The notes: generated from the sequence alone by a model not told the origin. A DNA stretch of 64,000 nt from Ascidiaceihabitans sp. (GCA_028825475.1 JAPKAB010000005.1:96814-160813), one strand, 5' to 3'; numbered from the stretch's first letter, positions 46,317-57,485 are shown. A program made the numbers and translations.

Positions 46317-48148
46317 GTGCGTCCAAACAACCGTTCAATATCTGCCAGTTTCAGCTCTACATAGGTAGGGCGTCCGTGGTTGCATTGCCCCGAATGCGGG
46401 GTTGCTTCCATTTCGCGCAACAGCGCGTTCATTTCCTCAGCCCGCATCCAACGACCTGAGCGAATAGACCCGTGGCAGGCCACGCGACTAAGGATCGCTT
46501 CGACCTTGGCTTGAACCATGTTTGAGTTGCCCTGATCCGCAAGTTCGTCCAGAATATCAAGGATCATAGCACGCGCATTCACCTCACCCAAAATGGCAGG
46601 CGTTTCGCGAATAGCAATTGCACCACCGCCAAAGGGTTCAATACCCAAACCAAAGCGTGCCAATTCGTCCGCCACTTCGAGTAATCGAGCGCAATCGCCA
46701 TCCGATAGTTCAACAATCTCTGGGATCAGCAAGGCTTGAGCCGCGACCCCATTCGCTGCCATTTGGTTTTTTAATTTCTCGTACACCAATCGCTCATGCG
46801 CTGCATGCTGATCAACGATAACCATGCCAGTTGCCGTCTGTGCGATAATGTAATTCTCATGGACCTGACCGCGGGCTGTGCCCAGTGGAAGATCCTCTGG
46901 TGGTGTCTCATTCGCCTGCTCTTGCTCAACCACTTGCCCACTATAGGCGTGGGTCATTTCCGCGAAACCCGGCGCTTGGGATTGGTAAGACGCTGAACGT
47001 GATCCCATTGAGGGACGGTCCATCTGATAGATACGCGGGCCACCAATAGGCTCCGGTGTCATCGCGCCCAAAGTCGCACCAGCAACCGTGGTCGATGCGC
47101 GATGCCCTGCCTCTGCCAACGCTTGGCGCAATGCCGATACAATTAACCCACGCGCAAGACCAGGATCACGAAAGCGTACCTCTGATTTTGCAGGATGAAC
47201 GTTGACGTCCACAAGCGTCGGATCGCAATCAAGGAACAGGGCAGCCGCTGGATGACGATCGCGACTTAGAAAATCAAAGTAAGCTCCACGCAATGCCCCA
47301 ACCAATAGTTTATCCCGTACAGGACGACCGTTTACGAACAGATACTGTTGCACAGCGGAACCACGCGAATAGGTTGGCAATGCAGCATACCCTGTCAAAT
47401 GTAATCCTTCGCGTAGTGCGTCAATTTTCAGGGAGTTATCTGCAAACTCACGCCCCAAAACAGTCGCCAACCGCCCATGCAACGCATCGAACATATCGCC
47501 ATTTTCGGCTTCCGCCCTGAAGGTGGTGCGTGGGCTATCGCCACTCACATCTCGCAACTCAAACCGTACAAAAGGTTCCGCCATCGCAAGGCGTTTAACG
47601 ATATCATTGATGGCCGTCGTTTCTGCGCGGTCGGTGCGCAAAAACTTCAGTCGTGCTGGAGTTGCATAAAACAAGTCACGCAAAGTTATGACTGTGCCGC
47701 CATTTAAAGCCGCAGGGCGCACTGGCCCTAAGTCGCCACCTTCAACACTGATCTCAAACGCTTCAGAACCTTGAACGCGTGAGGTGATGTTAAGACGGCC
47801 AACGGCACCCAGTGATGGCAGTGCCTCTCCACGAAAACCAAAGGTGTGAATGTTAAGCAGGTCAGAGCCATCGATCTTTGACGTCGCATGGCGTGATAAG
47901 GCCAACGACAAATCATGACCTGCAATACCGCAGCCGTCGTCCGTCACGCGGATCAACGTTTTGCCACCATCTGCAATATCAATGGAAATACGCCGTGCGC
48001 CAGCATCGATCGCGTTCTCAACCAGTTCTTTGACGGCTGACGCTGGTCGTTCAACAACTTCACCCGCAGCAATGCGATTGATTGCTGCGTCATCAAGTTG
48101 GCGAATAACCGGCAGGTTTTCGTGGATATTGGGTCTGCTTGTTTCCAT
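46313..48148 (-). CDS. mutL: DNA mismatch repair endonuclease MutL
   Basis: [62 protein letters not shown]; likely start METSRPNI at 48148. Confidence 0.95.
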   Translation of the reverse strand: METSRPNIHENLPVIRQLDDAAINRIAAGEVVERPASAVKELVENAIDAGARRISIDIADGGKTLIRVTDDGCGIAGHDLSLALSRHATSKIDGSDLLNIHTFGFRGEALPSLGAVGRLNITSRVQGSEAFEISVEGGDLGPVRPAALNGGTVITLRDLFYATPARLKFLRTDRAETTAINDIVKRLAMAEPFVRFELRDVSGDSPRTTFRAEAENGDMFDALHGRLATVLGREFADNSLKIDALREGLHLTGYAALPTYSRGSAVQQYLFVNGRPVRDKLLVGALRGAYFDFLSRDRHPAAALFLDCDPTLVDVNVHPAKSEVRFRDPGLARGLIVSALRQALAEAGHRASTTVAGATLGAMTPEPIGGPRIYQMDRPSMGSRSASYQSQAPGFAEMTHAYSGQVVEQEQANETPPEDLPLGTARGQVHENYIIAQTATGMVIVDQHAAHERLVYEKLKNQMAANGVAAQALLIPEIVELSDGDCARLLEVADELARFGLGIEPFGGGAIAIRETPAILGEVNARAMILDILDELADQGNSNMVQAKVEAILSRVACHGSIRSGRWMRAEEMNALLREMEATPHSGQCNHGRPTYVELKLADIERLFGRT

Positions 48149-48255
48149 ACCCCAATACCTAGCACCAAACATGCCGATTCTGCCAGCAGCCAAGTCACCG
48201 CATAAGCGGATCTGACCCATCAACTTAGAGAATGGTTAATGGGCCAATATGCCGA

Positions 48256-49605
48256 TTAAATCGCGCTCAAGCCTGCATCTAATGCAGCAAGCACACGGTC
48301 AACTTCGTCTTTCGTGATCACCAAAGGTGGAGACATCAAAATGTTATTCCCACCCAACCGCACCATGACACCTGCGTCATAAGTGGCTTGATGAATCTTC
48401 TTCATCGTTGGCATATCCATTGGCGTCTTGGTCGACGCATCAGACACGATCTCAACTCCAGTCATCAATCCGTGTCCACCACGCACATCGCCAACGATGT
48501 CATATTTATCTAACAAGGCAACGCATCCATCAAACAATTGAGCACCACGAGCTGCCGCGTTTGTCTTTGTATCCAGACGTATGGTTTCACTGAGACACGC
48601 CGTAACCGCAGCTGCGCCAACAGGGTGTGCTGAATAGGTGTAACCATGGAAAATCGCAGCCTCTTCGCCACCATTTTCAAAGACTTCAGCAACAGCATCG
48701 CTCATCAATGCTGCACCCACTGGGAAATACCCCGATGTGATCCCTTTTGCGCAACACATCATGTCTGGCTTTACGCCCCAATGACGGCTGCCTGACCACG
48801 CGCCTGTACGGCCAAACCCTGTGATCACCTCATCCGCAATCATCAGGATGCCGTGACGGTCGCAAATTTCGCGCATCAGCGGCATGAAGGTCTCATTTGG
48901 CACAATGACTCCGCCAGCCCCTTGAATCGGCTCCATGATGAACGCTGCGATGCTGCCCGCACCTTGGAACATGATCTCGTCTTCCATCGCGGCGGCAATG
49001 CTCTGCGCCAAAACTGCGGGATCTGTTTCATTGAAAGGATTGCGATAAGTGTATGGGCTGGGCATGTGAAAACAGCCTGGCAGCAAAGGCTCATAATTAA
49101 TACGAAAACGATTGTTACCGTTTACAGATGCACCACCAAAGTGGGTCCCGTGATAGCCCTTTTTCAGGCTAAGAAATTTTGTACGGTTCGGCTCTCCTTT
49201 GATCCGGTGATACTGGCGCGCAAGTCGCAAGCACGTCTCAACCGAGTCTGATCCACCAGACGTAAAGAACACGCGTGCCATGCCATCTTCGGCAAAAAAC
49301 TCACGCACCGCATATGACGCCTCAATAGCAGAAGGATTAGACGTACCAGCAAACGCTGAATAGTACGGCAAGTCATAAAGCTGCTTGGCGATTGCGTCTT
49401 TAACAACGTCGTTAGAATAGCCAAGGTTAACGCACCATAAACCACCGACGGCGTCGATAGCTTCGTGCCCATCGATGTCTTTGATGGTTGAACCTACAGC
49501 GGTCTCAATGATTGTCGGAGCATGCTCAATCGCTTCGCCAGGGTGACCCATCGGGTGCCACATGTGCTTTGCATTATTCGCGCGAAGGAAGTTGTCGTCT
49601 TTCAT
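48256..49605 (-). CDS. Class III PLP-dependent aminotransferase (omega-transaminase type)
   Basis: MWHPMGHPGEAIEHAPTIIETA, GLWCVNLGYSNDVV, HGILMIADEVITGFGRTG, MCCAKGITSGYFPVGA (PLP Lys). Confidence 0.9.
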   Translation of the reverse strand: MKDDNFLRANNAKHMWHPMGHPGEAIEHAPTIIETAVGSTIKDIDGHEAIDAVGGLWCVNLGYSNDVVKDAIAKQLYDLPYYSAFAGTSNPSAIEASYAVREFFAEDGMARVFFTSGGSDSVETCLRLARQYHRIKGEPNRTKFLSLKKGYHGTHFGGASVNGNNRFRINYEPLLPGCFHMPSPYTYRNPFNETDPAVLAQSIAAAMEDEIMFQGAGSIAAFIMEPIQGAGGVIVPNETFMPLMREICDRHGILMIADEVITGFGRTGAWSGSRHWGVKPDMMCCAKGITSGYFPVGAALMSDAVAEVFENGGEEAAIFHGYTYSAHPVGAAAVTACLSETIRLDTKTNAAARGAQLFDGCVALLDKYDIVGDVRGGHGLMTGVEIVSDASTKTPMDMPTMKKIHQATYDAGVMVRLGGNNILMSPPLVITKDEVDRVLAALDAGLSAI

Positions 49606-49651
49606 AATGAACCCTCTGTTGGTTTTCCCAACAAGATGGACACGAAAATAG

Positions 49652-49684
49652 AAAAAGGGGCAAGCGTTTCAACACGCCTGCCCC
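49652..49684 (-). terminator. Rho-independent terminator of the NCS2 permease gene
   Basis: Minus strand GGGGCA-g-GCGT...ACGC-t-TGCCCC followed by TTTTT. Confidence 0.7.
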
Positions 49685-49706
49685 ATCATTTTAGACGTAG
49701 TTCGTA

Positions 49707-51023
49707 TTAAACGTCGTCTGGCAAGATCAGGTTCATGGCAATTGCCAAGATCGCTGTTGGTGCCACAGCGCTTGTTAGCAATGTACGCAGTACGCCTGGT
49801 ACGTGTTGTACAGCGGATGGAACAAGGTTCAGACCAAGGCCAACAGCAAGTGACACAGCAATAATAATCATGTTGCGACGGTTCATTTCGACTTCGCTCA
49901 GCATGTTAAGACCTGCTGCAGCAACCATCCCGAACATCACGATCACACCACCACCCAAAACTGGAAGCGGCATAGAGGCTATGACTGCGCCAATTTTTGG
50001 CATCAGGCCACAGATGATCAAAACGATACCACCGATTGTCACAACATGGCGGCTCATGACGCCTGTCATACCAATGATGCCTACGTTTTGGCTGAAGGAT
50101 GTGTTTGGCAAGCCACCAAAGACCGCAGCAACAGCTGTACCCAAACCATCAGCGTAAGTTGCGCCAGAGATTTCTTCGTCGGTTGCTTCACGTCCAGCAC
50201 CAGCTTTGGTTGTCGCTGAAACATCGCCAACTGTTTCGATCGCTGAAACGATGGAAACCAGCGTCACAGCAAATACTGCCCAAAAACTGAATTCAAAACC
50301 GTATGGAAGTGGTTTGATTGATGTGATCCAGCTTGCTTTTGAAACCGCACCGAAGTTCACCATACCCAAAGAAAATGCAAGAGCATAGCCAACAACAAGG
50401 CCAACCAAAATTGCTGAATTGCTCAATGCGCCCTTAGTGAAAAACTTTAGGCCTAGTGCAACAACCACAACGCTAAGCGCGACTGACCAGTGCTTCAAAG
50501 AACCAAAGCTATCAGCTGCCATTTGGAAATCTGCGGCACCACCGGCTGCATATTTAATCGCAACTGGGATCAGATAAAGGCCGATTGCCAAGATTACCAA
50601 ACCAGTGATCAACGGCGGGAACATCCAGCGCAAGTTCTTGATTACTGAACCAAGAGCGAAGTGGATGAGGCCACCAATTAGGCAGGCAGTCAGCGCCACG
50701 CTCAAACCTTGTGTTGCGGCAATGCCAGCCAAAACACCAACGAACGCAAAGCTGGTGCCCTGCATGATTGGAAGACGGGCACCAACTGGGCCAAAGCCAA
50801 CAGTTTGGAACAATGTCGCGATACCAGCGAACAACATTGCCATTTGAATAAGATAAACTTGTTCGACGCTGCCGAATGCAAGACCCGCTGCACCAGCAAC
50901 GATAATAGAAGGTGTCACGTTACTCGCGAACATTGCCAATACGTGCTGCAGACCTAATGGCACGGCTTGTGCCAAAGGTGGTGTTTGATTTGGGTCTGAG
51001 TAGGACCCTGTTGAATCAGTCAT
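49707..51023 (-). CDS. NCS2/SLC23 nucleobase (xanthine/uracil) permease
   Basis: LGLQHVLAMFASNVTPSIIVAGAAGL, SAIETVGDVSATTKAGAGREATDEEISGATYADGLGTAVAAVFGGLPNTSFSQNVGII. Confidence 0.93.
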   Translation of the reverse strand: MTDSTGSYSDPNQTPPLAQAVPLGLQHVLAMFASNVTPSIIVAGAAGLAFGSVEQVYLIQMAMLFAGIATLFQTVGFGPVGARLPIMQGTSFAFVGVLAGIAATQGLSVALTACLIGGLIHFALGSVIKNLRWMFPPLITGLVILAIGLYLIPVAIKYAAGGAADFQMAADSFGSLKHWSVALSVVVVALGLKFFTKGALSNSAILVGLVVGYALAFSLGMVNFGAVSKASWITSIKPLPYGFEFSFWAVFAVTLVSIVSAIETVGDVSATTKAGAGREATDEEISGATYADGLGTAVAAVFGGLPNTSFSQNVGIIGMTGVMSRHVVTIGGIVLIICGLMPKIGAVIASMPLPVLGGGVIVMFGMVAAAGLNMLSEVEMNRRNMIIIAVSLAVGLGLNLVPSAVQHVPGVLRTLLTSAVAPTAILAIAMNLILPDDV

Positions 51024-51294
51024 TTTCGTACCATCCCTGAGTAAACGCCGTCTTGAGTGCGGCTAAGCGGAAGTATGGTGCCACATTAGGACTTCGGGCA
51101 AGAAAAAACTAAGCCCTCCAAATGCTCGAAAAAGCTAACACCCAGAAATTAAACAAATATTCTTAACCTTCAATTTTTATGCGATTGTCTTTCTTCTCGG
51201 GCGAGAAATTATCACACGTTCCAAACACCCGTGCTTGCCTTTGTCGTGATCCCATGTAACTTTTGAATGCTGCAACTGCGCAATGAGGTGCCCA

Positions 51295-52311
51295 ATGCAC
51301 AATCCACTAGCCGAACAAACATCCAACGACACCGCGAACCAAAGCGTCGCACATTTGCCTCAGGTCACTGAGCCAAGAAATCCAGGCATGGAGCTCGACC
51401 TAGATTGGGTTGCTCGGGTTCAGGCGAACACATCAGCCATTGAGCGTCGATGCGCTGCATTGCCAGCCCGTCGTTCTGTCAAAAAGGAACATCAGGCGGC
51501 TTGGTTGCTGAAAGCGGTCAGCTGCATTGACCTGACAACTTTATCTGGCGATGACACCGAAATGCGTGTTGGTCGTTTGTGTGCTAAAGCTCGTCAGCCT
51601 GTGAACGCTAGCGTCCTCGCGCAGCTTGAAATGACCGGACTGACGACCGGAGCTGTATGTGTGTATCACGAGATGATACCAGCCGCTGTTCGCGCACTTG
51701 TCGGAACGAACATTCCAGTCGCAGCTGTTTCAACTGGCTTCCCTGCAGGGCTGTCACCACTTCATCTACGCATCCAAGAAATCAAGGAAAGCGTTGCAGC
51801 GGGCGCTAGGGAAATCGACATCGTCATCTCCCGTCGTCACGTGCTGACAGGCGATTGGCAAAAGCTATACGACGAAATGAAAGACATGCGCAAAGCCTGT
51901 GGTGACGCCCATGTTAAGGCGATTCTAGCGACTGGTGAACTGGGTTCTTTACGCAATGTCGCGCGCGCCTCTCTGGTGTGTATGATGGCTGGTGCCGATT
52001 TTATTAAAACATCAACGGGTAAGGAAAGCGTCAATGCGACCCTACCTGTGACTCTCGTTATGATCCGCGCCATTCGCGACTATTTTGAACGCACGGGTTA
52101 TCGAATTGGTTACAAACCAGCGGGCGGCATTTCAAAAGCGAAAGATGCGATTACCTACCTCGCTTTGATGAAGGAAGAATTGGGAGATCGCTGGCTTCAG
52201 CCTGACTTATTCCGTTTTGGCGCTTCTTCCCTGTTGGGGGATATTGAACGTCAACTGGAACATCACCTGACCGGCGCATATTCCGCCAGCCATAGAAACC
52301 CAATGGGCTAA
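51295..52311 (+). CDS. deoC: Deoxyribose-phosphate aldolase
   Basis: CIDLTTLSGDDTEMRVGRLCAKA, VKAILATGELGS, ADFIKTSTGKESVNATLPV, GYKPAGGISKAKDAITYL. Confidence 0.95.
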   Translation: MHNPLAEQTSNDTANQSVAHLPQVTEPRNPGMELDLDWVARVQANTSAIERRCAALPARRSVKKEHQAAWLLKAVSCIDLTTLSGDDTEMRVGRLCAKARQPVNASVLAQLEMTGLTTGAVCVYHEMIPAAVRALVGTNIPVAAVSTGFPAGLSPLHLRIQEIKESVAAGAREIDIVISRRHVLTGDWQKLYDEMKDMRKACGDAHVKAILATGELGSLRNVARASLVCMMAGADFIKTSTGKESVNATLPVTLVMIRAIRDYFERTGYRIGYKPAGGISKAKDAITYLALMKEELGDRWLQPDLFRFGASSLLGDIERQLEHHLTGAYSASHRNPMG

Positions 52312-52357
52312 TCTCCGTACTTTGCCTTCCACGACATCTGACAGAAAGACCCTAATC

Positions 52358-54700
52358 ATGACAGTCAAAGATATCTTCCAAAGCATGGACTACGGCACAG
52401 CCCCTGAAAATGCAGCCGAGGCGTTGGCTTGGATTGTCGACCAAGGTGGAAAGTTTGGCCATTTCATCGATGGGTCATTCACCGCAGCGCGCGAGGGTTT
52501 TGATAGCAAGAACCCTGCGAATGGTAACGTATTGGCAACCATCAGCCAAGCGACACAAGCAGATGTAGATTTGGCTGTTTCAGCCGCGCGCAAAGCACAG
52601 CCGAAATGGGTGGCACTGGGTGGGCATGGCCGCGCGCGCATCTTGTACGCAATCGCCCGTCTGTTGCAAAAGCATAGCCGTTTGCTTGCCGTGCTCGAAA
52701 CATTAGACAACGGCAAACCTATCCGCGAAAGTCGCGACATCGATATTCCCTTGGCACAGCGTCATTTCTATTATCACGCTGGTATGGCCCAATTGATGGA
52801 TAGTGAATTGCCTGACCGCGAAGCCTTGGGTGTGTGCGGTCAAATCGTTCCATGGAACTTCCCACTACTCATGTTGTCATGGAAAATCGCACCTGCTTTA
52901 GCGATGGGTAATACAGTTGTTTTGAAACCCGCAGAATACACATCACTTACAGCTTTGTTGTTTGCGGACATCTGCAAACAAGCTGGTGTGCCCGATGGGG
53001 TTGTAAACATCGTGACCGGTGATGGCGCCGTGGGCGAGATGATTGTCGCCGCTGATGTCGATAAGATTGCGTTCACTGGCTCGACAGCAGTTGGCAAACA
53101 GATCCGCAAAGCCACTGCAGGGTCGGGCAAGGCACTGACGCTAGAGCTGGGCGGCAAGTCGCCCTACATCGTTTTTGACGACGCAGATCTGGATTCAGCC
53201 GTTGAGGGATTGGTTGACGCCATTTGGTTCAATCAAGGGCAGGTGTGCTGCGCCGGTTCACGTCTATTGGTTCAAGAACCAATTGCAGAAACCTTCTATG
53301 CCAAGCTCAAAGTCCGCATGGACAAACTGCGTATAGGGAGCCCACTGGATAAGTCCATCGATGTCGGTGCTATCGTCGATCAATCGCAGCTTGATACAAT
53401 AACCCGCATGGTTGCTAAAAACACCGCTGGAACTATGCACCAATCAAGTGCTGCATTGCCTGAGCATGGCCTGTTCTATCCACCGACGTTGATCACTGAT
53501 CTTCATCCAGCTGACACGCTGATGCAGCAAGAAATCTTTGGTCCTGTCTTATGCGCCACAACGTTCCGCACGCCTGCGGAAGCTGTCGAAGTCGCCAACA
53601 ACACGCGCTACGGATTGGCCGCAACGGTTTGGAGCGAGAACATTAATCTTGCGCTCGACATTGCACCAAAGCTTGCCGCTGGCGTTGTCTGGATCAACGG
53701 CACCAACATGTTTGACGCTGCTGCCGGCTTTGGCGGTGTGCGCGAAAGTGGTGTTGGCCGCGAAGGTGGCTGGGAAGGTCTAAGCGCCTACACGAAAGCC
53801 AAGGGCCAAACGAAGCCATTGAAACCGATCACAGCCTTTGAAGGTAACAAAGGGGCCACCGAGGATTTGGATCGCACAGCGAAACTGTACATCGGCGGCA
53901 AACAAGCGCGTCCTGACAGCGGCTATTCTACCGCAGTCTTCGCCAAATCTGGAAAACTGGTAGGCCATGCTTCAAACGCATCCCGCAAAGATGTTCGAAA
54001 CGCTGTAGAGGCAGCGAACGCAGCCAAGGGATGGTCAAAAACCACAGGCCATTTACGTGCTCAAATTCTGTACTTCATCGCTGAAAACTTAAGCGCACGG
54101 GCAGAGGAATTCGCTGGTCGCCTAAACACCCTGCAAGGTGGCAACGGAGGCCAAAAAGAGGTCGAGGCGTCCATCAGTCGTCTATTCACCTATGCAGCAT
54201 GGGCCGACAAATACGACGGCCAAGTGCACTGCGTTCCGATGCGCGGTACAGCACTGGCCATGAAGGAACCCGTAGGCGTCATCGCGGCGCTATGCCCGGA
54301 CATTGCACCTTTGCTCGGTCTTATATCGCTCATGGCCCCGGCCATCGCGATGGGCAACCGTGTGATCCTGAGTGCATCAGAGGCGTTTCCATTGATCGCC
54401 ACAGATTTCTTCCAAGTACTCGACACCTCAGACGTGCCAGGTGGTGTCGTTAATATCCTCACCGGCGCGCATATTGATGTCGCAAAAACGATGGCAGAAC
54501 ACATGGACATCAATGCGGCTTGGTCCTTCTCAGGGTCTGATCTGAGCAAAGACATTGAAGCTGGTAGCGCGACAAACGTCAAACGCACATGGGTGAACAA
54601 CGGGCAAGCCCGTGATTGGTTGTCATCCGCTGGTGAAGGAAGAGAATTCCTTGTTGCCGCGACAGAGATCAAAAACATCTGGATCCCATACGGCGAATAA
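52358..54700 (+). CDS. Double-domain aldehyde dehydrogenase (ALDH16-like); second domain degenerate
   Basis: 780 aa: domain 1 ELGGKSPYIVFDDADLDSAVEGLVDAIWFNQGQVCCAGSR; domain 2 resembles the NAD-binding half only and lacks a QxC catalytic segment. Confidence 0.9.
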   Translation: MTVKDIFQSMDYGTAPENAAEALAWIVDQGGKFGHFIDGSFTAAREGFDSKNPANGNVLATISQATQADVDLAVSAARKAQPKWVALGGHGRARILYAIARLLQKHSRLLAVLETLDNGKPIRESRDIDIPLAQRHFYYHAGMAQLMDSELPDREALGVCGQIVPWNFPLLMLSWKIAPALAMGNTVVLKPAEYTSLTALLFADICKQAGVPDGVVNIVTGDGAVGEMIVAADVDKIAFTGSTAVGKQIRKATAGSGKALTLELGGKSPYIVFDDADLDSAVEGLVDAIWFNQGQVCCAGSRLLVQEPIAETFYAKLKVRMDKLRIGSPLDKSIDVGAIVDQSQLDTITRMVAKNTAGTMHQSSAALPEHGLFYPPTLITDLHPADTLMQQEIFGPVLCATTFRTPAEAVEVANNTRYGLAATVWSENINLALDIAPKLAAGVVWINGTNMFDAAAGFGGVRESGVGREGGWEGLSAYTKAKGQTKPLKPITAFEGNKGATEDLDRTAKLYIGGKQARPDSGYSTAVFAKSGKLVGHASNASRKDVRNAVEAANAAKGWSKTTGHLRAQILYFIAENLSARAEEFAGRLNTLQGGNGGQKEVEASISRLFTYAAWADKYDGQVHCVPMRGTALAMKEPVGVIAALCPDIAPLLGLISLMAPAIAMGNRVILSASEAFPLIATDFFQVLDTSDVPGGVVNILTGAHIDVAKTMAEHMDINAAWSFSGSDLSKDIEAGSATNVKRTWVNNGQARDWLSSAGEGREFLVAATEIKNIWIPYGE

Positions 54701-54706
54701 TTTTTT

Positions 54707-54738
54707 GCGCCCAGCAGCGATGCTGGGCGCTATTTTTT
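54707..54738. terminator. Bidirectional terminator between the ALDH and M16 genes
   Basis: GCGCCCAGCA-gcga-TGCTGGGCGC flanked by TTTTTT upstream and TATTTTTTA downstream. Confidence 0.85.
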
Positions 54739-56056
54739 ATTCAGGCAATGGACCTGTCGCTAAGCCAACGGGCTGACCAACAACCACGAAATGCAATCCA
54801 TCCGCATCTAACAGCTCAGCTGCAACACGATTGACGTCTTCCAATGTCACGGCCTCGACCTTGTCGTTGCGGGTAGCAATGTAATCAATTGGAAAGCCGA
54901 TCATCTGCATCCCGACCATGATCCGCGCGATGGGTGCATTCCCATCAAACCGCAGTGGATAGGCACCGGTAATATAGGTCTTGGCATTGTGCAGCTCTTC
55001 GGGTGTCACACCCTTTTCAGCTGCCTTCGACCACTCGTCGCGGATCACTGAAATGGCTTCTGCAATACGATCATTGGCTGATGCAACTTGCCCCTGATAA
55101 GTTGCCGCGTGATCACGTGGCACAAGGAACGTACTGACCCCATAGGTTAGGCCACGTTTTTCACGCACTTCGTTCATAAGACGGCTCTCAAAGGAGCCGC
55201 CGCCCAAGACATGATTGAGAATTGTTGCGGCGAAGTAGTCAGGGTCTTCTAGGCCAATCCCTTTGTGTCCGAACAAGGCGACAGATTGCGGCGTGTCAAA
55301 ATCCACGACTGTTACGCCACCCGTTATTGTTACCTCAGCGGCCTGCGGTTGGGGGGCACCAGTTTCAGGCAAATCACCCAACAGCTCGTCCACGAGTATG
55401 CCCAGCTCAGCAGGTGTAATATCTCCGACCGCACCGACATACAGGCGATCCTTTGCAAAGATATCACCATGCGCATTTACCAGATCCTCTCGGGTCAATG
55501 CAGCTACACTTTCGTTGGTTCCGGACAAATCAGTTGCATAGGGGTGATCTCCAAACGTCATTCGATTGAAAGCAGCACCAACAATTGCATCAGGATCAGT
55601 CGTGTCCGACAACAAACCTGCAAAAACCTGCCCACGAACCCGTTCGATATCAGGTTCGTTAAAATTTGGATCAACAATAGATGAACGCAATAGCGCAACT
55701 GCATTATCGCGACTTTCAGACAAAAACCTTACGGAAACGGACAATGAATCCGAATTCAAATTATAAGAAAAACTAGCTGCCAAATCTTCAACGGCACGGG
55801 CAAAGCCACGCGAGTCTAAGTCCCCAGCGCCCTCTTCCAATAACCCAGTCATTAGATTTAATGCGCCACGTTTTTCCGGACGATCTAGCGACCCACCTCC
55901 ACGAAACCGCAATTCAAGTGCCATGAAAGGGATCGACGGTTCTTCAACCAACCAAGCGGTAATTCCACCCGGTGAAATGACCTCTTGAATTTTTACTTCT
56001 GCCTGTGCTGGTAATACGGTCAGAAAGCTAATGACCAGAGCGCTAAAAATTCTCAT
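54737..56056 (-). CDS. M16 family peptidase subunit without HxxEH (non-catalytic partner)
   Basis: Signal peptide MRIFSALVISFLTVLPAQA; GGGSLDRPEKRGALNLMTGLLEEGAGD; R/Y motif GGSFESRLMNEVREKRGLTYGVS. Confidence 0.9.
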   Translation of the reverse strand: MRIFSALVISFLTVLPAQAEVKIQEVISPGGITAWLVEEPSIPFMALELRFRGGGSLDRPEKRGALNLMTGLLEEGAGDLDSRGFARAVEDLAASFSYNLNSDSLSVSVRFLSESRDNAVALLRSSIVDPNFNEPDIERVRGQVFAGLLSDTTDPDAIVGAAFNRMTFGDHPYATDLSGTNESVAALTREDLVNAHGDIFAKDRLYVGAVGDITPAELGILVDELLGDLPETGAPQPQAAEVTITGGVTVVDFDTPQSVALFGHKGIGLEDPDYFAATILNHVLGGGSFESRLMNEVREKRGLTYGVSTFLVPRDHAATYQGQVASANDRIAEAISVIRDEWSKAAEKGVTPEELHNAKTYITGAYPLRFDGNAPIARIMVGMQMIGFPIDYIATRNDKVEAVTLEDVNRVAAELLDADGLHFVVVGQPVGLATGPLPE

Positions 56057-57393
56057 TGGCCTTGCTCCTGTTCTTTCATCAACCATCCCGTAACTGAGGT
56101 CTCTGGTATAATCACCTTTTTGGCGACCGCCATGATTTCTTCAGGCGTGATCGCCTGCAAAATTTCAGGCCATGCTTGAACGTCTTCTACGGTCAACCCA
56201 GTGGTCAAAGCGGAACCATATCGCTGTGCTATCCCGTCAACGTTGTCGCGTGCGTAAATCTGCTGTGCGCGAAGCTGTTTCTTCAAACGTTCTAGCTGTG
56301 CAGGATCGACACCCTCTTTCATAAAGCTAGCAACAGCGACATCCATCGCATCCTCAGCCTCCTGAAGGGTAACACCAGGAGCAGGTACAATAATCATATT
56401 GAAGGTAGTGTCATCTAAAGATGTCCCACGATAATAGACCGATGAATACACCGCGACCTGCGTATCGAACTGCAACCTCTCAGTTAGGTATGAGGTCGTG
56501 CCACCACCCAACATCTCAGCCAACAAAGTCAACGCTGCTGCTTCTTTTTGTGCACCTTGATTCCGTTCTGGAGCCAAATATGAACGGCTTACATAAGGTT
56601 GCGCCACACGTGCATCGCGAAAAATCACGCGACGCTCGGCGGTTTGGGGTGGTTCCTCTGTGCGCAACCGTTCAGGCAAGGCAGGATTGAAAGGAATAAC
56701 GCCATAATACTTTTCAGCCAGTTCACGCACCCCTTCTGGAGTCACGTCACCAGAAACAACTAGGATAGCGTTGTTGGGGGAATAGTAGATTTCATAGAAT
56801 GACAGCGCGTCATCCAAATCCAGCGTTTCCATTTCGTGCATCCAGCCAATGACGGGCACGCCGTAACGATGATTGTGATATTGCACCGCACGCATCTGCT
56901 CCGAGAACAAAGCACTGGCGCTATTCTCAGTCCGCTGGTTGCGTTCTTCGATAATCACATCGCGCTCTGTCTCGATATTTGCTGGGGTCAGGCGAATGTT
57001 GCGCATCCGGTCACTCTCCATGCCCATCATCAGTTCAAGACGATCAGCTGCAATGCGCTGATAGTAGGCTGTGTAATCATAGCTAGTGAACGCGTTGTCA
57101 TTGCCGCCGTTCGCGGAAACGATGGCCGAGAACTCACCCGCTTCTAACTTGTCAGTCGCCTTGAACAAAAGATGTTCCAGAAAGTGCGCAACACCTGATG
57201 CTCCTTTGGGTTCATCCGCTGACCCAACGCGATACCATACCATGTGCTGGACGACTGGCGCACGGTGGTCCTCAACAACAATAACCTGCATTCCGTTATC
57301 TAGAACAAATGTCGTAACAGGATCTTCAGCCGCCATCACTGAAAGTGGCGTCGACAGCATAAGCGTGGCCAAAAAGGCGCGCATTCGGGTCAT
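56053..57393 (-). CDS. M16 family zinc metallopeptidase (catalytic, HFLEH)
   Basis: GASGVAHFLEHLLFKATDKLEAGEFS...ETERDVIIEERNQR; signal peptide MTRMRAFLATLMLSTPLSVMAA. Confidence 0.93.
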   Translation of the reverse strand: MTRMRAFLATLMLSTPLSVMAAEDPVTTFVLDNGMQVIVVEDHRAPVVQHMVWYRVGSADEPKGASGVAHFLEHLLFKATDKLEAGEFSAIVSANGGNDNAFTSYDYTAYYQRIAADRLELMMGMESDRMRNIRLTPANIETERDVIIEERNQRTENSASALFSEQMRAVQYHNHRYGVPVIGWMHEMETLDLDDALSFYEIYYSPNNAILVVSGDVTPEGVRELAEKYYGVIPFNPALPERLRTEEPPQTAERRVIFRDARVAQPYVSRSYLAPERNQGAQKEAAALTLLAEMLGGGTTSYLTERLQFDTQVAVYSSVYYRGTSLDDTTFNMIIVPAPGVTLQEAEDAMDVAVASFMKEGVDPAQLERLKKQLRAQQIYARDNVDGIAQRYGSALTTGLTVEDVQAWPEILQAITPEEIMAVAKKVIIPETSVTGWLMKEQEQGQ

Positions 57394-57485
57394 AAGTGAT
57401 CCTTCAGTTGGGTCAAGTCTTGTCCCAAAACATATGCAACGCTCCCTAGCTTTCAATAGAGATCGCAGGAACGTGAGATTTTGGA

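Noticed and set aside
51024-51282. Possible purine-type riboswitch upstream of the NCS2 permease
   Set aside because: The AU-rich leader has short palindromes (e.g. TCTCGCCCGAGA), but I could not match a purine or NMT1 riboswitch core; would need a covariance-model scan
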